A stretch of DNA of 64,000 nucleotides from Nostoc sp. NMS8 (lineage in GTDB: Bacteria > Cyanobacteriota > Cyanobacteriia > Cyanobacteriales > Nostocaceae). Location of the stretch: positions 1 through 64,000 of the forward strand of contig NZ_JABXKK010000119.1 in assembly GCF_017115045.1 (NCBI RefSeq), given 5' to 3'. Within the stretch, counting starts at the first letter, position 1, and the number at the start of each line of letters is the position of its first letter. Under the pieces are notes generated by a model. That model ran no database searches. It worked only from the letters and a program-made list of their open reading frames with translations, and was not told the origin of the DNA. The position numbers and the translations under genes are program-made. This document shows, in pieces, positions 18,296 through 25,182 of this stretch.

Positions 18296-18910
18296 ATGGA
18301 ATATAATCCTTATGACATTCTGGGTGTATCCCCAGCAGCATCCAAAGCTGAAATTGCAAAAGCTGTAGCAATGGCAATGAAGCACAAAAAACATCCTGTG
18401 GATATCATTGCTAAAGCCCAAAAAAGCTTACTAAAACCAGAAGAACGCATCATAGCCGACTATTTGCGTCCGATACTGCCCACTATCAAGCATTTCAAAT
18501 ATAGTGATTTATCAGCTTTGCTTCAGCCAGCACCTAGACTCGTATTATTGCCAGAATTTGATGGATTAGAGCAAGCGATCGCTCAATCTGCTCAAGAAGA
18601 ACGCCTAGAGCGAGAGCCTTTACCGATGAACCTATCAGAGTTATTGACCGAGGGCATTACAGCTTGCAAAGAAGGCCGTTACCCCAAAGCGATCAAATAT
18701 CTCGAAGACTACTGCCAAGGCTCTACAGACCGGAATAGTCAAGATTACATTCAAGCCCAAATGTGGCTGATTAAAGTGTATAAAATGGTTGGACAGTTAG
18801 AAAGAGCGATCGCGCTTTGTCAGCTTTTGAGTAATCATACTCATCCGCAAGTGAAAACTTGGGCAACTAAAACTTTACCAATATTATCAAAAGAGGTTTC
18901 TAATGTCTGA
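18296..18910 (+). CDS. Degenerate J-domain-like protein
   Basis: A 204-residue protein beginning with a J-domain-like segment (NPYDILGVSPAASKAEIAKA, residues 4-23). The essential HPD loop is altered to HPVD (H33-P34-V35-D36), helix III is shortened, and the segment ends like a J domain (LLKPEERIIADYLRP). The rest is helical, with a TPR-like unit (EGRYPKAIKYLEDY). Family knowledge: HPD stimulates Hsp70 ATPase, so this protein may bind its Hsp70 without standard stimulation. It overlaps the GrpE-like gene by 8 bases. Confidence is high for operon membership, moderate for the J assignment. Confidence 0.75.
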   Translation: MEYNPYDILGVSPAASKAEIAKAVAMAMKHKKHPVDIIAKAQKSLLKPEERIIADYLRPILPTIKHFKYSDLSALLQPAPRLVLLPEFDGLEQAIAQSAQEERLEREPLPMNLSELLTEGITACKEGRYPKAIKYLEDYCQGSTDRNSQDYIQAQMWLIKVYKMVGQLERAIALCQLLSNHTHPQVKTWATKTLPILSKEVSNV

Positions 18911-19388
18911 TTTTATCATCAGTCAAGAACAGCGAGACTTGACCATACAAGAAATTAACAACCTCAAAAAAGACAAAGTTGTATTACAACAGTCCTTGCG
19001 AGAACAGCAAACTCAAACCGCAGCAAACACTGAAGATTTATTTTTAGAACTGCTAGAAATTGGTGATGCATTAGAAGCATTACTGGATTATCTAGAACAG
19101 AATTCCAATCCCAGCCCAGAGTTTATCCAGCGTTTACCCAAATCTGTAGGGGCGGTTAATCGGAAGTTTCTCAGTATACTAGCAAAGCGCCATGTATTAC
19201 CTATAGAAATAGAACTGCAAAGTACACAACCAGATTTTAATTTATGCCGTGTTGTCGATCGTGAAGAAAGAAATGATATAGCAGACCAAACAATTACTAA
19301 AATCGTCCGTCGAGGGTTTTATTTAGGAGAGAAAACCCTACGTCCAACAGAGATAATCACATCTAAATCATTAGTTGAGGAATCGTAG
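18903..19388 (+). CDS. GrpE-like nucleotide exchange factor
   Basis: A 161-residue protein with a long N-terminal coiled coil (residues 10-45, EINNLKKDKVVLQQSLREQQ) and a C-terminal beta domain matching GrpE (PDFNLCRVVDREER...KIVRRGFYLGEKTLRPTEI). GrpE dimers release ADP from Hsp70. It is the last gene of the operon and would complete the Hsp70/J/GrpE triad. It is shorter and more divergent than housekeeping GrpE (about 200-240 residues in cyanobacteria), which fits a dedicated partner for the Hsp70 encoded upstream. Confidence 0.85.
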   Translation: MSDFIISQEQRDLTIQEINNLKKDKVVLQQSLREQQTQTAANTEDLFLELLEIGDALEALLDYLEQNSNPSPEFIQRLPKSVGAVNRKFLSILAKRHVLPIEIELQSTQPDFNLCRVVDREERNDIADQTITKIVRRGFYLGEKTLRPTEIITSKSLVEES

Positions 19389-19552
19389 TTGCTGTTGATA
19401 TCAAGAGACAGCCTAGCAATTAGCTGTTTGCTTTCAAAACCCTTTATTGTGGCACATTTTAATGTGGCACACCCGACTGAAATTTTACTGGAATTTTTTC
19501 ATTAGAATATGTATATATAACTACTAATTTAAAAGCCTGTTGGAGGGCTACT

Positions 19553-20041
19553 ATGAAATACTGTCGCCCCCGACTTCAGTTTAACGGTGGCTGGTTGGTA
19601 GCTATACTTACCGCCATCACAGCTACCCCTGTAATCGCAGAGACAGCGAATTTTGCTACTTTGAATTTATCAGCAGATTTTAATCCAGCACAGGGAACAG
19701 TGCAGGGGTTTACAGGTGGTTCTTATTCATTGTCTGCTATAAGTAACCGCGATCGCGATCAAAAAGCCTGTATTGGCTTTGCCGATCCCAATCCAGATCA
19801 CATTATGGTTTTGGAAAAGGACTTTTCTCAGCTGACAATTCAAGTGGATAGCAATAACAACGACACCACTTTACTGATTCAAGGCCCAGATCAAGCGACG
19901 ATTCGTTGCGGCGATGATACTGGTAAGAGTAAAGATGCTAGCGTTAGCGATCGCAACTGGAAAAGTGGCACTTATCGGATTTGGGTAGGTACATTTAATC
20001 CTGGAGTCAAGCGCGATTACACTCTGAAAGTAGAGCAGTAG
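19553..20041 (+). CDS. Secreted small beta-rich protein
   Basis: A 162-residue protein with a clear signal peptide (hydrophobic GWLVAILTAITATPVIA ending in an A-x-A-type site near residue 30). The mature part has repeated beta-strand patterns and two conserved-looking Cys, with TYRIWVGTFNPGVKRDYTL at the end, resembling pre-peptidase C-terminal-type sandwich domains. A good ribosome site (GGAG) precedes the ATG by 8 bases. It is probably periplasmic or exported. No function is known to me; similar small proteins occur in other Nostoc-type genomes. Confidence 0.75.
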   Translation: MKYCRPRLQFNGGWLVAILTAITATPVIAETANFATLNLSADFNPAQGTVQGFTGGSYSLSAISNRDRDQKACIGFADPNPDHIMVLEKDFSQLTIQVDSNNNDTTLLIQGPDQATIRCGDDTGKSKDASVSDRNWKSGTYRIWVGTFNPGVKRDYTLKVEQ

Positions 20042-20150
20042 GGAATGGGGAGTGGGGATTGGGGAAGAAGCAGGGGGAAAATTCCCCTCCTCTGCACCCT
20101 TCCCCCTGTCCCTCTGCCTCTTTTCAATGCCCCATTCCCAATTCCCAATT
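20041..20150. repeat. Two-armed G-rich/C-rich dispersed repeat (intergenic copy)
   Basis: The left arm (GGGGAGTGGGGATTGGGG, then GCAGGGGGA) and right arm (CCCCTCC...CCCCTGTCCCTCTGCC, then CCCATTCCCAATTCCCAATT) can pair into a long imperfect hairpin around AAATT. The same design is found inside coding sequence at 24009-24158 and 25801-25950. It starts at the last base of the preceding stop codon. Confidence 0.75.
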
Positions 20151-20218
20151 TTTACGTGTAACACCTGAGAGGATAATATGGGATAGTAGCTTGTTGTGCT
20201 TTCCGAGGGTGCTATCTC

Positions 20219-20983
20219 GTGCTATCTATACTGCGTGCTGACTTTCGTATCATATTTGAACGTGACCCAGCTGCTCGTAACTGGTTGGAAGTTTTATTTT
20301 GTTACCCTGGTTTGCAAGCCCTGCTATTCCATAGGCTGGCTCACTGGCTGTATACTATTGGTCTTCCCTTGATTCCGCGCCTGATTTCTCACCTGGCTCG
20401 GTTTTTGACTGGAATTGAAATCCACCCTGGTGCAGCAATTGGGCAAAGTGTGTTTATTGACCACGGTATGGGTGTAGTAATTGGTGAAACTGCGATCGTT
20501 GGAGACTATGCCCTAATTTACCAAGGTGTCACCTTGGGGGGTACTGGTAAAGAATGTGGCAAGCGCCATCCCACTGTGGGCGAAAATGTTGTAGTTGGTG
20601 CTGGAGCGAAGGTACTGGGCAATATCCAAGTAGGCAATAATGTCCGTATTGGTGCTGGATCTGTTGTTCTCAGGGATGTACCCTCAGACTGTACTGTAGT
20701 GGGCGTGCCTGGGCGGATTATATATCGTTCTGGAGTTCGGGTTGCACCTCTGGAACACAATAACTTACCAGATTCCGAAGCTGAAGTAATTCGTGCTTTA
20801 GTAGACCGGATTGAGGCGCTGGAAGAACAAATACAAACTCTTCAGCGCACACACTCTTCTGAAAAAACTCCTGTTTTAGTGGGTCGTTTAGTCACTCAAG
20901 AAGATGAGTTAACCAACGATACTCGCTGGTGCAATCTCAAGGATAAGACCATCCAGCAATTTCTAGATGGTGCTGGCATTTAA
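20219..20983 (+). CDS. cysE: Serine O-acetyltransferase
   Basis: A 254-residue CysE, which acetylates L-serine with acetyl-CoA in the first step of cysteine synthesis in the cytoplasm. The N-terminal helical region (ILRADFRIIFERDPAARNW) is followed by the left-handed beta-helix hexapeptide repeats (IHPGAAIGQSVFIDHGMGVV, GVTLGGTGKECGKRHPTVG, VVVGAGAKVLGNI, VRIGAGSVVL) carrying the catalytic His of the DHG motif. The start is GTG, matching the conserved MLSxLRADF beginning. A short C-terminal coiled tail follows. Monocistronic. Confidence 0.95.
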   Translation: MLSILRADFRIIFERDPAARNWLEVLFCYPGLQALLFHRLAHWLYTIGLPLIPRLISHLARFLTGIEIHPGAAIGQSVFIDHGMGVVIGETAIVGDYALIYQGVTLGGTGKECGKRHPTVGENVVVGAGAKVLGNIQVGNNVRIGAGSVVLRDVPSDCTVVGVPGRIIYRSGVRVAPLEHNNLPDSEAEVIRALVDRIEALEEQIQTLQRTHSSEKTPVLVGRLVTQEDELTNDTRWCNLKDKTIQQFLDGAGI

Positions 20984-21110
20984 AAAAGTGAGAAGTTAAG
21001 AGTGAGGAGTGAGGAATAAAAATCATAAATGTCAGGTTTGCACCTTCAAACTCCTACTCTTAATTCAATACGCTTGGGTTAAGGGGTACTGGTAACAATT
21101 TTGGGTTTTC

Positions 21111-21133
21111 GAGACGCGATAAATCCCCGTCTC
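21111..21133. repeat. GAGACG/CGTCTC palindromic repeat, copy 1
   Basis: GAGACG and CGTCTC bracket CGATAAATCCC in the gap between cysE and the convergent PPOX-family gene. Related palindromes lie at 27150-27178 and 35678-35708. This type is common between genes in Nostoc-like genomes. Confidence 0.6.
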
Positions 21134-21184
21134 TACAATTGTTTTAGGCTTATCTGAACTGTATTGACTCTTAATTGACAATAT

Positions 21185-21766
21185 TCAAGGATTAATCGTT
21201 TGGCTAGACCAATCTTGCTGGTCATCACGGCGGTAAAGCCATCTATTTTGTGGTTCGCCGCGCAATTCTAAGTGATCTACCTCTACCGGATCGAGTAGCA
21301 GGAGACAAAAATTAGGTACTGGCTGCACAGGTTCGGGTGCTGGTGGTGCAAAAGCTTCTGGGGTTTCAACTCTGGGTTTACCAGGATGAGGCCAAGCAAA
21401 CTGTAAACGCGCCGCATCACTCAATTCTTGCCATATTGCAATCCGCGCTAACTGTAAATCCCGATCGGCATCACCACTTACTAGGGTCAAACAACCAGTC
21501 ATGCGGAATTGTTCTCGTGTATTGGGGAAGTACCAGCAAACTTCTGCCCAAGGTTGTTGCTGTATCTGGTCGACTTTGGCGCTACGGACATCGGTGATAA
21601 ATTTTAGCTGGTTTGTATCTTCCAGAAAGCCTCGAAAGACTAGGGTACGATTAGCGGGGCGACCGTTTGCCTGTACCGTTGCTAGTTGGAGGTAACGGGC
21701 ATAAACAAGGCTGCGGTTGCGATGGAGTGCATGAGCGATCGCGCTTCGCCAAGGAGCAAGAGACAT
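21185..21766 (-). CDS. Pyridoxamine-phosphate-oxidase-like FMN-binding protein (Alr4036 family)
   Basis: A 193-residue split-barrel flavoprotein. The sequence shows the PNPOx-like core (YLQLATVQANGRPANRTLVFRGF, FITDVRSAKVDQIQQQPWAEVCWYF, EQFRMTGCLTLV) and the C-terminal FMN/substrate region (VDHLELRGEPQNRWLYR). These residues resemble the cyanobacterial Alr4036 family, for which no reaction is established as far as I know; PNP oxidase activity is possible but not shown. Length is typical. It is convergent with cysE and has no operon partner. Confidence 0.8.
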   Translation of the reverse strand: MSLAPWRSAIAHALHRNRSLVYARYLQLATVQANGRPANRTLVFRGFLEDTNQLKFITDVRSAKVDQIQQQPWAEVCWYFPNTREQFRMTGCLTLVSGDADRDLQLARIAIWQELSDAARLQFAWPHPGKPRVETPEAFAPPAPEPVQPVPNFCLLLLDPVEVDHLELRGEPQNRWLYRRDDQQDWSSQTINP

Positions 21767-21986
21767 ACAAATTCGTAATTGGTAATTAAGAAAGTCAGCT
21801 TAAATCTGGGTTTCCAGGTTTGCGTCTGTTGCCTTATTTTAGGGAGTTTTTGTCAGTCATAGTTACTTAAAAACCATAACAAGCAAGATTGATATGCGAT
21901 CGCATTCATACTTCTGGGCATATATTTTAAAGAAATGTCACATTTAATTGCGCTATTGTAAAAGTCAGCTTTACATAAGTTCAGTT

Positions 21987-24374
21987 ATGAGCCAGTCTGA
22001 ATATACTACAGCCCAAGCTACTGCCCTGACTAACCACGATCACAAACCTATTCACATACCTGGCTCTATTCAATCTCATGGCGTACTACTGGCACTCAGT
22101 ACTCAGCTAGAGATATTGCAAGTTAGCAACAATACCCAAGCATATTTGGGCAAAGAGCCAGAAAATTTGCTCGGTCAACCTTTGAGCTATTTACTTGATG
22201 ATCGGCAAGTGGAAATTGTCAAGCAATGCTTGGTGAAAAAAATTGGCAGTGCTAATGCTTTTAAAGTATTAATAAATACTTTAAATGCGGAAAAATACTT
22301 TGATGCTATTGCTCATCGGATAGAAGAAGCTGTGATTCTGGAGTTAGAACCGACCAATTCGGAATCTGAGTTGAGTTTCTTAGATTTTCAGACTTTGGCG
22401 GGTGAAGCGATCGCTAAAATGCAAGGCACATCTAATCTGGTAGAATTTTTGCATTTAGTGGCTGAAGAAGTCCAAAAAATCATCGGTTTTGATCGGGTGA
22501 TGGTCTATCAATTTGACGAGTCGGAAGCGGGTTCTGTGGTTGCCGAAGTCAAACGCGAAGATTTATCACCGTATTTAGGACTCCACTATCCCGCTACAGA
22601 CATTCCAGCGCAGGCTAGGGAGTTATACACGCGCTGCTTTCTCCGATTTCTCCCTGATTTGACTACTGAACCGATTAAACTAGTTCCAACAGAAAATTCG
22701 ACGACACATCAGCCTCTTGACTTAAGCTACTCTGTGCTACGAAGTTTTGATTGGTGTTGTGCAGAATATCATCAAAATATGGGCGTGAAGGCTCTTTTGG
22801 TGATTTCAATTGTTCAAGAGCAGAAGCTTTGGGGATTAATATCTTGCCACCATCAAACACCAAAGTATATTTCTTACGAAGTCCGCAAGATGTGCGAATT
22901 TTTGGGACAGATTGCCTCTTCAGAGTTAACACACAAAATTAGTCATTCGGAATGGGATTATAAAGTAAAGCTCAAATCGCTACAGTCAGAGTTCCTTGAG
23001 TCCATTTCCCAAGCAGACAATTTTATCGATGCCCTAATTAAACCGGAAATCCGCTTGCTCGATCTTGTTAGTGCCTCTGGAGCAGCAGTTTGTCTGGATA
23101 ATGAAATTACCCTTGTGGAAGCAACACCGAATATTGATGAAGTTCGGGTGTTAATTGAATGGGCGGATACCCAAGTTAGTGACAACCTGTTTTCTACCGA
23201 TTCTCTACCCAAGCTTTACCCAGAAGCCCTGAGATTTAAAGATACTGCCAGTGGGCTGTTGCTGCTGCGGATTTCTAAAGTCCGGCGCTATTACATCCTT
23301 TGGTTTCGCCCTGAAGTTCTCCAAACGGTACACTGGGCAGGAAATCCCCAGGAATCCATTCAAACCCAGGCAGATGGTAGCCTTAGCCTATCTCCACGAA
23401 AATCCTTTGAACAATGGCAAGAAACGGTTAGATTAACTTCTCTACCTTGGAAAGCTTGTGAACTTGACAGTGCGATCGCTCTGAGGAATGCGATCGTTGG
23501 TATTGTACTCTCAAAAGCGGATGAATTAGCTAAAATCAACCTGGAGTTAGAGCGCAGCAACCAAGAACTAGCATCCTTTGCCTACGCGGCTTCCCACGAT
23601 CTGAAAGAACCTTTGCGGGGCATTTATAATTTCTCAACAGTGCTGCTAGAAGACTATAGTCAAGTATTAGATGATGACGGAATCGAGTGCTTGCAAACAG
23701 TAGTATCCTTGTCTGTACGCATGGAAACTTTGATTAATGCTCTACTGCGGTTATCGCAGTTAGGACAAGCACAACTACGCTTGCAAGCAACTGACCTCAA
23801 CGAATTACTCAACCAAGTGCTTGAGGTTTTTCGCGCTAGTCGTCAAGACTCTCAGGTTGTAGATATTCGCATTCCTCGCCCTTTACCAACTATTTTGTGC
23901 GATCGAGTTCTCGTTAATGAAGTCTTCAGTAATCTGCTTGGTAATGCCTTCAAATACAACGATAAAGCAGACCAATGGGTTGAGATTGGCTACCTTTCTC
24001 AAGAAGAGGCAGGGGAGCAGGGGAGCAGGGAACAGGAAGCAGGGAGCAGGGAGCAGGGAGCAGGGAGCAAGGGAAAAGAGTTTTCTCCTCTGCCCCCCGC
24101 ACCCTGCCCCTCTGCCTCTTCCCATGCCCAATCCCCAATCCCCAATCCCCAATCCCCAATATTTTATATCCGCGATAACGGTATTGGAATTCCACAGCAT
24201 CACATAGAAACTATCTTTAGATTATTTAAGCGGCTCCATTCCCAGGAAAAATACGGTGGAGGAGCCGGTGCAGGACTAGCTATTGTTAAGAAGATTGTTG
24301 AGCTTCATAACGGTAAAATTTGGGTTGAATCTAGCGTTGGCGTTGGCTCAATGTTCTACTTTACGTTGGAATAG
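21987..24374 (+). CDS. Phytochrome-type light sensor histidine kinase with in-frame repeat insertion
   Basis: A 795-residue phytochrome: N-terminal PAS (HKPIHIPGSIQSHG), GAF with the PATDIP motif (202-207), PHY with the tongue motif PRKSFEQW (about 470-477), HisKA with phospho-acceptor His537 (ASHDLKEPL) and an HATPase. The bilin site aligns with Cph1 Cys259 at C257, so attachment is of the Cph1 type, but the next residue, normally His, is Cys (C258). Residues about 675-724, between the N and G1 boxes of the ATPase, are encoded by the dispersed G-rich/C-rich repeat and look like unstructured sequence. ATG at 21987 is preferred to an upstream TTG. The response regulator gene follows 52 bases on. 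Confidence 0.92.
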   Translation: MSQSEYTTAQATALTNHDHKPIHIPGSIQSHGVLLALSTQLEILQVSNNTQAYLGKEPENLLGQPLSYLLDDRQVEIVKQCLVKKIGSANAFKVLINTLNAEKYFDAIAHRIEEAVILELEPTNSESELSFLDFQTLAGEAIAKMQGTSNLVEFLHLVAEEVQKIIGFDRVMVYQFDESEAGSVVAEVKREDLSPYLGLHYPATDIPAQARELYTRCFLRFLPDLTTEPIKLVPTENSTTHQPLDLSYSVLRSFDWCCAEYHQNMGVKALLVISIVQEQKLWGLISCHHQTPKYISYEVRKMCEFLGQIASSELTHKISHSEWDYKVKLKSLQSEFLESISQADNFIDALIKPEIRLLDLVSASGAAVCLDNEITLVEATPNIDEVRVLIEWADTQVSDNLFSTDSLPKLYPEALRFKDTASGLLLLRISKVRRYYILWFRPEVLQTVHWAGNPQESIQTQADGSLSLSPRKSFEQWQETVRLTSLPWKACELDSAIALRNAIVGIVLSKADELAKINLELERSNQELASFAYAASHDLKEPLRGIYNFSTVLLEDYSQVLDDDGIECLQTVVSLSVRMETLINALLRLSQLGQAQLRLQATDLNELLNQVLEVFRASRQDSQVVDIRIPRPLPTILCDRVLVNEVFSNLLGNAFKYNDKADQWVEIGYLSQEEAGEQGSREQEAGSREQGAGSKGKEFSPLPPAPCPSASSHAQSPIPNPQSPIFYIRDNGIGIPQHHIETIFRLFKRLHSQEKYGGGAGAGLAIVKKIVELHNGKIWVESSVGVGSMFYFTLE
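24009..24158 (+). repeat. Dispersed palindromic repeat inserted in frame in the phytochrome gene
   Basis: About 150 bases of GGGAGCA tandem repeats, an AT-rich centre (AAAAGAGTTTTCTCC), then CCCTGCCCC and four CCCCAATC repeats. It is translated as about 50 residues (AGEQGSREQEAGS...SPIPNPQSPI) without a stop. Same design as 20041-20150 and 25801-25950; both coding copies span a multiple of three bases. Confidence 0.85.
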
Positions 24375-24426
24375 TTTAAGATAATGACTAAATATGTATT
24401 TTTGTTAAGCTCTTTTAAGACCACGA

Positions 24427-24900
24427 ATGATAAAAAAACTTCATGAACCGCTGCTCGTTGTTGAGGACAGCAATGAAGATTTTCGGATGCTGCAACGTCT
24501 GATGCGGGGTATGTCCGTCCAGAATCCCATACACCGTTGTACTAATGGGGATGAGGTTTTAGAGTTCCTCTATCGACTGGGGAACGATGGCTACACCAAA
24601 GGCGAAGACCCACCCAACCCTAAAGTAGCATTACGACCCTCTGTGATCTTGCTCGATCTCAATTTGCCAGGTATTGATGGGCGTGACATTTTAGATCGGC
24701 TTAAGCAAGACAAGAGTTTCAAGGGAATCCCCATCGTTGTTTTTACCACATCATCTAACCCCAAGGATATTGAATTGTGCTACCAAAAGGGCGCAAATGG
24801 ATATCTGGTAAAGCCGATGGATACTCAGGAACTAAAAAAGACAATTCAGGCATTTGTGGATTACTGGCTTGAAGCCAATACGCCGTCAGTGTTGGATTAA
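24427..24900 (+). CDS. Rcp-type response regulator
   Basis: A 157-residue single receiver domain. The acidic pocket is VEDSNED, the phospho-acceptor Asp lies in ILLDLNLPGIDG, then FTTSSNPKDIELC supplies the Thr/Ser switch and GYLVKPMD the conserved Lys. Sequence and length resemble Rcp1, the regulator that takes phosphate from the cyanobacterial phytochrome Cph1. It sits 52 bases downstream of the phytochrome gene and so is its likely partner. No output domain is present; it may pass phosphate to, or compete with, the receiver-GAF-kinase encoded next. Confidence 0.93.
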   Translation: MIKKLHEPLLVVEDSNEDFRMLQRLMRGMSVQNPIHRCTNGDEVLEFLYRLGNDGYTKGEDPPNPKVALRPSVILLDLNLPGIDGRDILDRLKQDKSFKGIPIVVFTTSSNPKDIELCYQKGANGYLVKPMDTQELKKTIQAFVDYWLEANTPSVLD

Positions 24901-25182
24901 TTTATTTATTTTCTGTTGATGAAACAGTAGGAACCAAAGAATAACTAAAGAGACGGCTCGGAGGGCACAGCGACGTTTTCCTCTTTGAGTCACTGTGTCT
25001 GCTTGTCTGTGGTAGATGCATTTTCCCCATCTTCCTGTTTTTCTTACCTTGTTTAATTGCTTTAGAATTCCTAAAGAATTTAGATTTTATTCATATTTAT
25101 TTTATATTAATTTTAGAATTATGCAATAAAAACACAATCTGGATAAAAGGGAGCTATATAGCTCCCCGATCCTCATAACCTT
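24901..25182. other. Intergenic gap within the light-signalling cluster
   Basis: 282 bases without a gene. It contains an 18-bp perfect palindrome just before the next start codon (25149-25166) and an AT-rich stretch before it that could hold a promoter. Confidence 0.5.
25149..25166. promoter_or_regulatory. Perfect palindrome before the receiver-GAF-kinase gene
   Basis: GGGAGCTATATAGCTCCC is fully symmetric (8-bp stem, 2-base loop if folded) and ends 16 bases before the start codon. It could be a dimeric operator or an mRNA hairpin covering the ribosome site; no T-tract follows, so it is not a classic terminator. Confidence 0.5.

Noticed and set aside
23883..24207. Overlapping frames on both strands at the repeat inside the phytochrome gene
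   Set aside because: Open on several frames only because the low-complexity repeat has few stop codons.
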